Source: CAYXLI01 sp964464925
Lineage (GTDB): Bacteria > Acidobacteriota > Terriglobia > Bryobacterales > Bryobacteraceae
Direction of reading: 5' to 3'
Assembly (NCBI GenBank): GCA_964464925.1
Contig: CAYXLI010000028.1
Location: 10,545 to 74,544 of the forward strand
Length of the DNA: 64,000 nucleotides
Below the pieces are notes generated by a model. It was not told the origin of the DNA and made no database searches. It saw nothing but the letters and a program-made list of their open reading frames with translations. Below, one piece after another: positions 16,547 through 25,399 of this stretch. Numbering within the stretch: position 1 is the first letter of the stretch; every line of letters begins with the position of its first letter. Both the position numbers and the translations under genes were made by a program.

Positions 16547-17883
16547 TATCCGAGAAATGCCTCCAGGGCGTTCTCTACGTGGGTGCCGCGGGAGCCTTTG
16601 AAGAGGATGGCATCGCCGGGGCGTGCGATTTCACGCAACTGGCGGCCGGCTGGCTCTGGATCGGAAAAAAAGTACGCGGCGTCACCTGCGAGGCCAGCTT
16701 CTATGGCTGCGTCGACCATATTGCGAGCTGCGCCGCGTATCCCGATGAGCACTGATATCCCTGAACCGGCGACGTAGTAACCCACGTCCCGATGCAAAGG
16801 CTCGGCCCAGCGGCCGAGTTCCAACATCTCCCCCAACACAGCAATGTGCCGCTGAGCCGGGACATCTCGAAGCACGTCGATCATGGAGCGGGCGGCATCG
16901 GGATTGGAGTTGTAACAGTCATTCAAAATTGTAATGCCTTCATGGACGAGCCGCTCGCCTCGCATTTTCCCTGGGGAAAGGGAGCGAACTGCCTCGACCA
17001 AATCTACCAGGTCGATCCCAAATATCTGTGCGACCGCAATCCCGGCCAAAATGTTTCGGACGCCGTGGCGGCCTAACATAGAGGTTTCGAACTGCGTGCC
17101 GGAGACGCGGAATTTCACGCCCGTATCACTGAGCCGTACCTCTTCGGCGCGCACATCCGCATCCGCTGACAGGCCGAAGGTGACACTGCGGCCGGGATGG
17201 ACGCCGCGGAAGGCGCGTACCCGCTCATCGTCGGCACTCAGCACGGCGATGCCGCCCGGCTTCAGGCCTTCGACGAGTTCGCGCTTGGCGAGGGCAACGC
17301 CTTCGACGGAATCGAAGTTCTCAATATGCGCATAGCCGACATTGGTGACGACAGCCACATCGGGGAGACCGATCCTGGTCAGGTCGCGGATCTCGCCTGC
17401 ATGGTTCATGCCCATCTCGAGGACGGCGACTTCGGCATCATCGGGCAAACGAAGTATGGAGACCGGCAGCCCGATGTGATTATTGAAATTCCCGACAGTG
17501 CGCCCGGTTTTGAGCTTGACGCTGAGCAATGCGGCGATTACATCTTTGGTAGTCGTTTTGCCGGCACTACCAGTAACGGCAACGACCGGTTTAGCAAATC
17601 TTTGGCGAGCCCACCGCGCGAGCGTCTGGAGCGCTTGGAGGGTATCCGGAACGTGAAGGAATTTCCCATGTAGCGCAACTGGACGATCCACAACCGCGGC
17701 GTACGCGCCTTTTTCGAAAGCTTGCGAGAGATACTCATGGCCATCCAACCTTTCCCCGCGGAGAGCGAAGAAGAGATCTCCGCTCTGAATTGTGCGGGTG
17801 TCAATGCTGTATCCGGTGATAGTGCCTTGCAGCGAGCCGGTGCTGCGGGTGACTTCGCATATTTCCTGGAGGCTCAGCGTCAA
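16546..17883 (-). CDS. murF: UDP-N-acetylmuramoyl-tripeptide--D-alanyl-D-alanine ligase
   Basis: Adds D-Ala-D-Ala to the UDP-MurNAc tripeptide. The frame stays open far upstream, but that part is unrelated to MurF and overlaps murE. A TTG at 17883 gives MTLSLQEICEVTR and a 445-residue protein that aligns with MurF from its first helix. A GAGG lies eight bases upstream. The TTG overlaps the stop of a 62-codon ORF (TTGA). Motifs are SIDTRTIQSGDLFFALRGER, the ATP loop VTGSAGKTTTKD at about 103-114, and NDCYNSNPDAARS. The start is inferred from homology and the ribosome site. Confidence 0.93.
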   Translation of the reverse strand: MTLSLQEICEVTRSTGSLQGTITGYSIDTRTIQSGDLFFALRGERLDGHEYLSQAFEKGAYAAVVDRPVALHGKFLHVPDTLQALQTLARWARQRFAKPVVAVTGSAGKTTTKDVIAALLSVKLKTGRTVGNFNNHIGLPVSILRLPDDAEVAVLEMGMNHAGEIRDLTRIGLPDVAVVTNVGYAHIENFDSVEGVALAKRELVEGLKPGGIAVLSADDERVRAFRGVHPGRSVTFGLSADADVRAEEVRLSDTGVKFRVSGTQFETSMLGRHGVRNILAGIAVAQIFGIDLVDLVEAVRSLSPGKMRGERLVHEGITILNDCYNSNPDAARSMIDVLRDVPAQRHIAVLGEMLELGRWAEPLHRDVGYYVAGSGISVLIGIRGAARNMVDAAIEAGLAGDAAYFFSDPEPAGRQLREIARPGDAILFKGSRGTHVENALEAFLG

Positions 17884-18068
17884 TGGAACAACCTCGAGGA
17901 CGGGATCCGCGGGAAGCGAGGACGAGCGGCTACACGCGGGACGAGCGGAACGGCGGGGAACTGCGGGAGCGCGAGGGCGCTCAGGAAGCCCGCGAACAGC
18001 GGCGAGCATGAATCGGTGATGGCAACCGTATCTTTCGCCTTTGCGGCAGTGGTTCTTTTCTCCTTCAT
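17880..18068 (-). CDS. Possible 62-residue ORF coupled between murE and murF
   Basis: The ATG at 18068 overlaps the murE TGA (ATGA), and the ORF's own TGA overlaps the TTG start of murF (TTGA). The peptide starts basic (MKEKRTTAAKAKD), has one moderately hydrophobic stretch (FAGFLSALALPQFPAVPLVP) and ends Arg/Pro-rich. Nothing in it is recognised. The exact double overlap is what an expressed coupling ORF would show, but it could also be relic sequence that only relays ribosomes from murE to murF. Confidence 0.4.
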   Translation of the reverse strand: MKEKRTTAAKAKDTVAITDSCSPLFAGFLSALALPQFPAVPLVPRVAARPRFPRIPSSRLFH

Positions 18069-19549
18069 TCTTTCCCTCCGTAGCCGAATGAGCGCAGGAT
18101 TTCCTGCGCTGTTTCGCGGTCGTCGAAATGAATGGTCTTGTCCTTGAGAACCTGATAGTTCTCGTGGCCCTTGCCGGCAAGCAGAACCACATCTCCCGGG
18201 GCGGCCTGTTCGAGAGCTCTGCGGATCGCGATTGCGCGATCGGGTTCGATGATGTGAGGCGTGTCGAAACGGCGCACGCCTACGAGCGCATCGTTGAGGA
18301 TATCGATGGGATCTTCCGAGCGCGGGTTGTCCGAAGTGAGGACAACGAAGTCGCTGAGTTCGGCCGCGGCCATTCCCATAAACGGCCGTTTGCTGCGGTC
18401 GCGGTCGCCTCCGCATCCAAAGAGGGTGATGACGCGCTTGCTGGTGAGTGCGCGAGCGACGGAGATCGCGTTCCGAAGCGCGTCGTCTGTGTGGGCATAG
18501 TCAACTACCACGAGGAAGGGCTGGCCTACCTCGACTCGCTCAAAACGGCCGGGAACAGCACGGCACTGAGCGATGCCTTCCGACATCACCGCCGGGTCAA
18601 TCCCATAGGACGCCCCAGCGCACCACGCCGCAAGAATGTTATAGACATTGATTTTCCCGACCAGCGGCGACTCCACCGGGTAAGTCCTGCCGTGGTGTTG
18701 AATCTCAAAGCGAAGCCCCTCAAAACTCGAGGAGACCTTCCGAGCGCGAGTTGTTGCGCCCTCTTCCAGCCCATACCAGAACACCTCCGTATCGGGTTTT
18801 ATCTGAAGCTGCCTGCCGTAGTCGTCATCGTAGTTGATTACGGCAAACCGCGGTGCGGCCGCGCCCTGACCCGTAAACAGGATCTGTTTGGCCGCAAAAT
18901 ACGCTTCCATGGTCTTGTGGAAATCCAGGTGGTCCCTGGTGAGATTCGTAAAGACTGCAGTATGGAATTGAATCCCGTAGACACGGCCGAGCGCGAGCGC
19001 ATGAGAGGAGGTTTCCATGGTGGCGTGGGTGCCGCCCGCCTGCTCGAGGTCGTGGAAGATCCGGAAGAGATCGAGGGATTCCGGCGTAGTGTTCAGGGCG
19101 GGCAGGATCCTACCCGCGAGCTGGTATTGAATCGTTCCGACCATCGCCGTCGTTTTCCCCGCGTGGCGGAGGATGGCGTCGATCAGAAATGACGTCGTTG
19201 TCTTGCCATTGGTGCCGGTGATTCCGGTGATGCCGAGCCGGCGGTCCGGATGGCCGTAGAAATTTGCCGAGGTGAGGGCCAGCGCTTCGCGGCCGTGGCG
19301 AACCTGCAGCCAGGGACCAGGGAAACCAGAGGGAGCAGCGCTCTCACTCAAGACCGCGAGTGCGCTCTGCGCGAGTGCGGCGGCGGCGAAGCGAGCGCCA
19401 TCCACATGAGCGCCGGCGAAGGCGAAGAACAGGAATCCGGCTTCGATTTTTCGGGAATCGTACGCAATGCCGCGGACAGACGCGGATGCCAGTGAGGATC
19501 CGACCTCCGTCATCAATGCGACCCCTTCGAGGGTCTTCTTCAGCGTCAT
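18065..19549 (-). CDS. murE: UDP-MurNAc-tripeptide synthetase, meso-diaminopimelate type
   Basis: Adds the third amino acid to UDP-MurNAc-L-Ala-D-Glu. The protein has 494 residues from the ATG at 19549, which leaves 7 nt after ftsI; an alternative ATG at 19567 would overlap ftsI. The ATP loop GITGTNGKTTTS is at about 109-120 and NLTRDHLDFH near 202. The motif DNPR at 407-410 is the signature for meso-diaminopimelate selection, so the peptidoglycan is probably of the Gram-negative mDAP type. FGCGGDRDRSKRPFM is also present. Confidence 0.96.
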   Translation of the reverse strand: MTLKKTLEGVALMTEVGSSLASASVRGIAYDSRKIEAGFLFFAFAGAHVDGARFAAAALAQSALAVLSESAAPSGFPGPWLQVRHGREALALTSANFYGHPDRRLGITGITGTNGKTTTSFLIDAILRHAGKTTAMVGTIQYQLAGRILPALNTTPESLDLFRIFHDLEQAGGTHATMETSSHALALGRVYGIQFHTAVFTNLTRDHLDFHKTMEAYFAAKQILFTGQGAAAPRFAVINYDDDYGRQLQIKPDTEVFWYGLEEGATTRARKVSSSFEGLRFEIQHHGRTYPVESPLVGKINVYNILAAWCAGASYGIDPAVMSEGIAQCRAVPGRFERVEVGQPFLVVVDYAHTDDALRNAISVARALTSKRVITLFGCGGDRDRSKRPFMGMAAAELSDFVVLTSDNPRSEDPIDILNDALVGVRRFDTPHIIEPDRAIAIRRALEQAAPGDVVLLAGKGHENYQVLKDKTIHFDDRETAQEILRSFGYGGKE

Positions 19550-19556
19550 CGTGTGC

Positions 19557-21674
19557 CTACCGCGCAAGCTCCAGTCGAACCTTTTCTCCCTGCCTTAAAG
19601 GCGTTCCGGCCGCCGGGGACTGATCGCGCACCAGACCGCTGCCAACGATTTCAATCGGAACTCCGGACGAGGCCGATTGCTGAACCACCTGCCGTAATGT
19701 CTTGCCACGGAAGTTGGGCGTCTTCGGACCGGCGACTACCACTTCGTTCTGAGTGACCGGCGGACCGATGAACTTCTCCTCCGTAGGAACCGCGGGCTCT
19801 GCCGCTGCTGCCGTGCGGGAGAGTGCGCCGACGCCTGCCAGGATCGTGGGAGGTTTCTCATCCTCGTCCTCATACGGGTTGCGGGCAACCAACTCGGGGC
19901 TGGCGACATCGTCGTCCGTGTCGTCGTCGATTTGACTCTGCTTCTTCAAGCCTTCGGGACGATCCTTCGGGACATCGAGAATGCGCAGGGCCGCCTGAGC
20001 CACCTTTGAGAATACAGGGCCGGCTACCGTGCCGCCCCATTGCTTGGAGTCCGTGATGGTGACGGCAACGACGATGGCCGGGTTATTGACCGGCGCGAAG
20101 CCTACGAACGAGGCGTTGTAATGGTGCGTATAGACGTGGGCGACGGGGTCGTACATCTGCGCCGAGCCCGTCTTGCCGCCGACCGAGTAGCCGTCCACTG
20201 CGGCACGGGTTCCGGTGCCGCCCTTCTCGACAACGCGCTCCATCATGCGGCGCATTGTAATCGCGGTTTCGGGCTTAAGGACGCGAACGATCGGCTGATC
20301 GGGGTCCTGCGGGTCCGGAGTGTTGCCGGGGCGCTGCCGCTTCATCGTCAGGCGCGGATGCACCAGCATGCCGCCGTTCGCGATGACGGAAGCAGCCTGG
20401 GCGAGCTGCACGGAAGTGACCGTCACTTCGTGGCCCATGGCGACAGAACCGATCGAGCTCGGGATCCAGCGCTCCAGACGCCACACGCGTCCGCCGGATT
20501 CGGACGGAAGGCCTATACCGGTGGGCTTGCCGAATCCAAATTTCTTGATGAATTCGTACATGCGCTCGTTGCCTACTTCGAGGCCAATCTTAATAGCGCC
20601 GATATTGCTCGACTTCTTCAGGACATCCGCCATGGTGAGCGTGCCATAAGGGTGCGCGTCATGGATGACGCGCTTGAAGAGAGTCATCGACCCGTTGCCG
20701 CAGAAGAACTGCGATTCCGGCTTCAGCCTGGTGGTTTCAAGCGCGGCGGAGAGCGTGATGATCTTGAAAACCGAGCCGGGCTCGAAGGGGGCGGACACAG
20801 CCAGGTTGAGGCGGGCCTTCTGGTCTTCCTTGTCCTTCAAGGGCTCGTTCGGATTGAACGTAGGGTAAGAAGCCATGGCGTAGACTTCGCCCGTGTTCGG
20901 GTTCATGACCACGACCGTGCCGGTTTTGCAGTGATTCTCAGTGACCGCAGCGGCGAGCTCCTTCTCCGCAACGTACTGGATGCGCGCGTCTATAGAAAGA
21001 GTGACGTTTTTGCCGGGCTGAGGGTCACCCATTACCTTGAGGTCCACGACGCGCTGCTTCACATCGGACGTGGTGCGGACATAGCCGGGCTTTCCCTGCA
21101 GATCCTTGTTCAGCGCGAGTTCGAGACCACCATTGCCCTTCTCTTCATGATCGACTGCGCCGATGACGTGTGAAGCGACCTGGCCGGACGGATAGAAGCG
21201 GCGGCTATCGGGCCGGAACTCAATCCAGTCGAGGCGGAAGTTGCGGAGCTTGGCGGACTCTTCGGGAGTGATCTTGCGCTTGATCCAGAGGAAACCCCGC
21301 CTGTTGTCGACAGCGGCCTTCATGCGATCGCGAAGGTCACGGGCGTCCATTGACAGAGTCTGGGCAAGCAGGTTGGCGGCGATGTCGATATCGGGGACGC
21401 GGAGCGGGTTGATGCAGACCGAATCCACCTGAACGCTCATGGCGAGCGGCTGGCCTGTGCGGTCGAACAGCGTGCCGCGGGGAGCCTGGATTTCGATCTC
21501 GCGTTCCTGCTGGGCCTGCGCCTGGCGGACGTAGTCGTCGTGATGGATAATCTGGAGATAAATGAGGCGTGCGAGGATCAGCACGCCCCAAAACAAACAG
21601 ATACGCGCGAGAATTCTGATTCGTCTCAGGGTCAGGTCCGCGCGCGCGTCCAAGGATAGCTCCTGAAAAATCAA
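19557..21674 (-). CDS. ftsI: Septal transpeptidase (PBP3-like) with a C-terminal PASTA domain
   Basis: Class B penicillin-binding protein that crosslinks peptidoglycan at the septum. The protein has 705 residues, with a short cytoplasmic head, one membrane helix at about 22-42, and the dimerisation domain beginning APRGTLFDRTGQPLA. The transpeptidase domain carries catalytic Ser301-Lys304 (PGSVFK), Ser355-Asn357 (SSN) and Lys501-Thr-Gly. After an acidic linker (about 580-640), a PASTA domain fills 651-705 (TPNFRGKTLRQVV). A PASTA tail is absent from E. coli FtsI but common outside the Proteobacteria. It overlaps the preceding small ORF by 4 nt. Confidence 0.95.
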   Translation of the reverse strand: MIFQELSLDARADLTLRRIRILARICLFWGVLILARLIYLQIIHHDDYVRQAQAQQEREIEIQAPRGTLFDRTGQPLAMSVQVDSVCINPLRVPDIDIAANLLAQTLSMDARDLRDRMKAAVDNRRGFLWIKRKITPEESAKLRNFRLDWIEFRPDSRRFYPSGQVASHVIGAVDHEEKGNGGLELALNKDLQGKPGYVRTTSDVKQRVVDLKVMGDPQPGKNVTLSIDARIQYVAEKELAAAVTENHCKTGTVVVMNPNTGEVYAMASYPTFNPNEPLKDKEDQKARLNLAVSAPFEPGSVFKIITLSAALETTRLKPESQFFCGNGSMTLFKRVIHDAHPYGTLTMADVLKKSSNIGAIKIGLEVGNERMYEFIKKFGFGKPTGIGLPSESGGRVWRLERWIPSSIGSVAMGHEVTVTSVQLAQAASVIANGGMLVHPRLTMKRQRPGNTPDPQDPDQPIVRVLKPETAITMRRMMERVVEKGGTGTRAAVDGYSVGGKTGSAQMYDPVAHVYTHHYNASFVGFAPVNNPAIVVAVTITDSKQWGGTVAGPVFSKVAQAALRILDVPKDRPEGLKKQSQIDDDTDDDVASPELVARNPYEDEDEKPPTILAGVGALSRTAAAAEPAVPTEEKFIGPPVTQNEVVVAGPKTPNFRGKTLRQVVQQSASSGVPIEIVGSGLVRDQSPAAGTPLRQGEKVRLELAR

Positions 21675-21856
21675 ACCCGGGAAGGGGTCAGCGGCTGCGC
21701 CACCGACCAGACACGAACGCGCAGACCGGGCGCGAGCAGTCCTTCGAGGACGAGCTCCCGCTGCGGCCGGCTGCTTGTAGCCGGTTCGGGGACAGCTTCA
21801 GCGCGGGGCCGGCGCTTGCGGCGATCATTGGCAATCGGTTCAACTAGCGCGATCAT
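21671..21856 (-). CDS. Small ORF between ftsL and ftsI
   Basis: A 61-residue product starting at ATG 21856, with AGGA four bases upstream and the ftsL stop 16 nt before. Its TGA overlaps the ftsI ATG (ATGA). The peptide is basic and Pro-rich (NDRRKRRPRAEAVPEP) with a C-terminal LLAPGLRVRVWSV, and has no membrane helix or known domain. Spacing, ribosome site and overlap support translation. An earlier in-frame start at 21883 would overlap ftsL. Confidence 0.6.
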   Translation of the reverse strand: MIALVEPIANDRRKRRPRAEAVPEPATSSRPQRELVLEGLLAPGLRVRVWSVAQPLTPSRV

Positions 21857-21872
21857 GGATTCCTCAGCGCGG

Positions 21873-22352
21873 TTAGCGCGCATTCATTGCGAACGAGCCT
21901 TCCTTCGACGGCAAGAAGATCGTGCGCTCCGGGGTAGGGTCGATGAACGACTGATCCTTCGCCAGCTTTTGAAGACGTTCGGGGCTGACGAGGCTGGCCT
22001 CCTGCATCTCGAGCGTGGCGCGCTCGGTGACGAGGCGCTGGTGCTCCTGCTGGAGTGCATTCAACTGGTAGCCGGCCATGAGGCCATAGGCGCTGGGGAG
22101 GAGGGCGCCAATAAGCCCGGCGGCCGAGAGGCATGCGGCGCCGAGGAATTTCCAGCTACGGGCACGGGCACGCGGATCGGCTTCCCGCACGACGCGCGTA
22201 TTATCAATGCGCTTGACGAAGAAGTACACGTCTTCGTTCGGGAGCGCGCGCAACTTGTATTCGTCGCTCACAACACGCACCCGCTCAGGTGCTGCCGCAG
22301 CGATGGTTTCGGCGTCGGTGAATCGATTGAAGAGATTAGCCAGCGTTGCCAT
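21873..22352 (-). CDS. FtsL-like cell division protein
   Basis: A 159-residue bitopic protein. The N-terminal 75 residues are cytoplasmic and charged, a membrane helix follows at about 88-110 (FLGAACLSAAGLIGALLPSAYGL), then a coiled-coil heptad segment (LNALQQEHQRLVTERATLEMQ). The end is LVSPERLQKLAKDQSFIDPTPERTIFL, the usual pattern of FtsL/FtsB septal proteins. FtsL has little sequence conservation, so the call rests on topology and position between rsmH and ftsI. The cytoplasmic part is longer than in E. coli FtsL. Confidence 0.8.
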   Translation of the reverse strand: MATLANLFNRFTDAETIAAAAPERVRVVSDEYKLRALPNEDVYFFVKRIDNTRVVREADPRARARSWKFLGAACLSAAGLIGALLPSAYGLMAGYQLNALQQEHQRLVTERATLEMQEASLVSPERLQKLAKDQSFIDPTPERTIFLPSKEGSFAMNAR

Positions 22353-22395
22353 TTATTACCCCAAGAGCACTGTCAACTACAAACCCCGTCCACAG

Positions 22396-23256
22396 CTACC
22401 GCATCTCCAGCGCGCGCAATTTGGCGCTGCGCGAGGGCGGGTTCTGCTGCACTTCCCGCTCCGACGGACGAACCACGTGCTTCGTCAGAACGGAGGCGCG
22501 ATCAAAGCGCGCCAGTTCCTGAAAACTCCGTTTGACCTTGCGATCCTCGAGCGACATGAACGTAATCACCACGACGCGACCGCCAGGCTTGACCAGCTCG
22601 GGAAGAGAATCCAGAAGAGCGTCCAAGTGCTCCAACTCGCGATTCACCGCGAGGCGCAGAGCCATGAACGTTTGAGTCGCAGGGTGAATAGGCCCCGTTC
22701 GCGGCACGGCCCGCTCGATCACTTCGGCTAAATGCGATGTGCTCCGAATGGGCCGTGCGCGAACTATCGCTTTGGCTATTCTTCTGCTTCTCCTTTCTTC
22801 TCCGAGTTGGAATATCAAATCCGCGAGTTCCTTCTCCGCGGAATAGTTCACAATGTCGGCTGCCGTGGTCTCCTGCGTGCGATCCATTCGCATATCCACA
22901 GGACCTTCGGACAGGAACGAAAAGCCCCTCCCGGCCGATGTGAGCTGAACTCTCGAAACACCCAAATCCGCTAATAATCCGTCTACCGGCCCAACGCCGC
23001 GCGACCGGAGAGCTTCCGGCAAATCCGCGAACGCGGCGTGCACGAACTCGATCCGTTCGGCTACATCGGCCGTATTGGCCCGGGCAGTTTCCAGCGACTC
23101 GGCATCCCGATCGCACGAAATCACCTTGCCCGTTGTGAGCCGCCTGGCTATCGCCCCGGTGTGGCCGCCCAAGCCCGCAGTGCAGTCCAGATAAATCCCG
23201 TCCGGCCGAATGGCCAGATACTCGAGAGATTCGTCCAGTAGCACCGGGTAATGCAT
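22396..23256 (-). CDS. rsmH: 16S rRNA (cytosine(1402)-N4)-methyltransferase
   Basis: SAM-dependent methylation of C1402 in the ribosomal P site. The protein has 286 residues. It starts MHYPVLLDESLEYL, the SAM motif is LDCTAGLGGHTGAIA near residue 24, and GLLADLGVSRVQL and FSFLSEGPVDMRMD follow. The C-terminal region includes THLAEVI-type and VVITFMSLEDRKVKR. It sits 12 nt after mraZ, the usual second position of dcw operons. Confidence 0.96.
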   Translation of the reverse strand: MHYPVLLDESLEYLAIRPDGIYLDCTAGLGGHTGAIARRLTTGKVISCDRDAESLETARANTADVAERIEFVHAAFADLPEALRSRGVGPVDGLLADLGVSRVQLTSAGRGFSFLSEGPVDMRMDRTQETTAADIVNYSAEKELADLIFQLGEERRSRRIAKAIVRARPIRSTSHLAEVIERAVPRTGPIHPATQTFMALRLAVNRELEHLDALLDSLPELVKPGGRVVVITFMSLEDRKVKRSFQELARFDRASVLTKHVVRPSEREVQQNPPSRSAKLRALEMR

Positions 23257-23268
23257 ACATGGCGGCGC

Positions 23269-23718
23269 CTACAACCCCTTTTTCTTAAATGCGGAGAGCT
23301 TGTTTGCGCGATCCTCCCGCGCCCGCTGCTTCCGCTCCTCATAAACCGCTTCGTTGAAGACGTTCACGTAACCCTTGAACACCTCGACGTGGCAAGGCAC
23401 GTTTTCCAGTCCCAGCGACCGCCGCAAAGATGGCGGCAAAACCATGCGCGCCTGACCATCGATCTGGCACAGGCCACCGAGATCCATCGCCGTGAACCAG
23501 AGGTCTTCGGCGGCGTCGGCTTCCTCTCCCGGCTCCTGCAGCAACTTTTCCGTTTTCTTCCATTCCGAAATCGGATAGATTCGAGCTATGCGCTCGTCAA
23601 ACGAGGTCGCGAAAAAGTCCGTGTCGCCGGTGGATTCAAGCCATCGCTGGATATCGGCAGGGAGTTTCAACCTCCCCTTGTCGTCTGTCCGGCCGGTGTA
23701 CAAGCCGAGCGGGGGCAC
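23269..23718 (-). CDS. mraZ: Transcriptional regulator MraZ
   Basis: DNA-binding AbrB-like regulator of the dcw operon. Two MraZ half-domains are visible: YTGRTDDKGRLKLPADI and, about 70 residues later, CQIDGQARMVLPPSLRR. The frame is open to 23817, but that would place four operator repeats (23745-23782) inside the coding region. A GTG at 23718 gives 149 residues, the family's usual length, and places the repeats upstream. GTG 23748 and TTG 23703 are alternatives; none has a strong ribosome site, so the start is unsure. The family is known to repress its own operon. Confidence 0.9.
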   Translation of the reverse strand: MPPLGLYTGRTDDKGRLKLPADIQRWLESTGDTDFFATSFDERIARIYPISEWKKTEKLLQEPGEEADAAEDLWFTAMDLGGLCQIDGQARMVLPPSLRRSLGLENVPCHVEVFKGYVNVFNEAVYEERKQRAREDRANKLSAFKKKGL

Positions 23719-23744
23719 GGCGGGACCGGATTTGACGGCGTCTT

Positions 23745-23782
23745 CCACTTTTAATCCACTTTGTGGCCACTTTCTGACCACT
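23745..23782 (-). promoter_or_regulatory. MraZ operator: four AGTGG repeats at 11-bp spacing
   Basis: On the minus strand the pentamer AGTGG (plus-strand CCACT) occurs at 23745-23749, 23756-23760, 23767-23771 and 23778-23782, each exactly 11 bp from the next; three of the four are preceded by AA. Known MraZ boxes are tandem G-rich repeats at 10-11 bp spacing just upstream of mraZ, so this should be the autoregulatory site of the dcw operon. It also argues for an mraZ start downstream of it. Confidence 0.85.
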
Positions 23783-23921
23783 TGACCGATCTTCACATAA
23801 GTACATAGTGAACGCAAGACCTTTTTTACGGGGAAGAGAAGGCGTAAGCATCTGAAAAGGCGAAGAAAAGGAGAAGCACGTCCACTTGGGGGGTCAGAGA
23901 GTTGGAGGAACGGGTTGTAAG

Positions 23922-25268
23922 CTATGGGCGGAGCTTGGATTCGGCTGCTTTTGCGTCGTCCGTTCGCCCGGCTGAGCGGAGGGAATCGGCATAGCTTTCG
24001 ATCAGGGCGCGAAACAGATCCGGCGGAATTTTGCCGGAAGCATCGAGTAAGGGTTTCACGATCGGTTCAGCCTTCGCGAACTCGCCGTCTCCCAATAGCG
24101 TAAACGCTTTGAAAGCGAGAGCCTGCAGGCGGATTTTGTCACACATATCTTGCGGGGCGCATTGTTTGGCGGTGGCGACGGCCAAATCGAACTGCGTCAA
24201 GGCCTCATCGTGCTGGCGTTCATGGAGTAACTGTGAGCCCAGATCCAGGTGCGCCTGGGGCAGTTCCATGCTATTCGGCGGGAGTTGTTTGCTAACAAAA
24301 TCCAGCACCTGACGGGTGGCCTCGAGCGCCTCCGCGCGCTTCCTGTTTTCAAAAAGCAGGTTGGCGAGTCCGCGCATGGCGCCGGCAACCCGCACATGAT
24401 CGACCGGAGGCTCGGCCTGGCCCTGTGCAATGGCCGCACGCATGTTTGCTTCCGTACGCGGCAAAAGGCCGAATTGGGAATCCACGAAGGCGAAGCGCAG
24501 ACGCGTGTCGAAGAACGCTGTACGGTCCTTCAGGGAGGTGAGAGCGGGCGCAGGGTGCGGATCGCCAGCCGGGAAGAGCGGGACGAGGGGAGGCGGAGCG
24601 GAGGCGCCCTTCGGCTTCGGGCCGAAGCGTCCGGCAGCATACATTTCGTTAATCTCGGGACGGATGACTGCGGCTTGGGCAGGCTGTGACGTTTCCTCGA
24701 GAAGCTTCAAGAACTGCTGCATGGCGGTGAGATAAAGGGCAGGCGGAAGGGACCCGGCGCGGCCGACGTCGTACGCCTGTCTGATAAGGGGTTCAGCGGA
24801 TTTGTAGTCGCGCATTTCCAGAAAATACCGGCCACCGTTGACCACGTAGCGAATGGCGGTGTTGACGCAGGATTGCGGTCCCTGAGGTTTGTTGGCAGGA
24901 AACCCGCAGAGACGCGCCGCTTGCATGGTGGTGAGGGCCGCATCGAGAGCGTCCTCCCGGCGCCCTTCGGCGGTGTACAGCTCCGTAAGCGAGTCCAAAG
25001 CCGCGACTAACTCGGGATTGACCTCCTCGCTCGGGAACATGCTGATGGCGTGCATGTAGGCGATCTCGGCATCATCGAGTTTCTTCTGCGCCCGGTCGGC
25101 ATCTCCCTGGGCGAGCAGCGCCTTTGCGGCTGCGCGAGTGCCAGACAGTTCCTCCTTCCTCGGCGGAGGCGGAGCGGATTTCTTCTGGGCGAGAACGGTG
25201 AAATGCGGAACGAGGAAGAACACAAACAGTGCAATACGTAGGCGTAGCAACGTGCCTCTTCCTGCCAT
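23922..25268 (-). CDS. Secreted TPR-repeat protein
   Basis: From the ATG at 25268 (448 residues) the protein starts with a basic stretch and a signal peptide (LRIALFVFFLVPHFTVLAQ), followed by a Pro-rich linker (SAPPPPRKEE). The rest is helical with tetratricopeptide-like pairs, for example AKALLAQGDADRAQKKLDDAEIAYMHA region, and later ALTQFDLAVATAKQ and KAFTLLGDGEFAKAEPI. TPR arrays mediate protein contacts; the partner and process are unknown. It precedes the dcw operon on the same strand, about 100 bp from the mraZ control region, without obvious coupling. Confidence 0.8.
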   Translation of the reverse strand: MAGRGTLLRLRIALFVFFLVPHFTVLAQKKSAPPPPRKEELSGTRAAAKALLAQGDADRAQKKLDDAEIAYMHAISMFPSEEVNPELVAALDSLTELYTAEGRREDALDAALTTMQAARLCGFPANKPQGPQSCVNTAIRYVVNGGRYFLEMRDYKSAEPLIRQAYDVGRAGSLPPALYLTAMQQFLKLLEETSQPAQAAVIRPEINEMYAAGRFGPKPKGASAPPPLVPLFPAGDPHPAPALTSLKDRTAFFDTRLRFAFVDSQFGLLPRTEANMRAAIAQGQAEPPVDHVRVAGAMRGLANLLFENRKRAEALEATRQVLDFVSKQLPPNSMELPQAHLDLGSQLLHERQHDEALTQFDLAVATAKQCAPQDMCDKIRLQALAFKAFTLLGDGEFAKAEPIVKPLLDASGKIPPDLFRALIESYADSLRSAGRTDDAKAAESKLRP

Positions 25269-25399
25269 GGGGCTAGTTCCTATTAAAGCACTGTGCGGGG
25301 TGAAACACGGATGTCCCAAATCCGAACAGGTGACTGTTCGGCGGTCTCTTGCAAGATGAGTGAGTTAGGGGTGGAAGTGGAATTGCGGCTATTCCCCCC

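Noticed and set aside
16546..18192. Extended 548-residue MurF
   Set aside because: The first 100 residues overlap murE out of frame and are Arg/Ser-rich; MurF homology begins right at the TTG at 17883.
24031..24735. Plus-strand frames opposite the TPR protein gene
   Set aside because: Shadows of the minus-strand gene; translation lacks any recognisable pattern.
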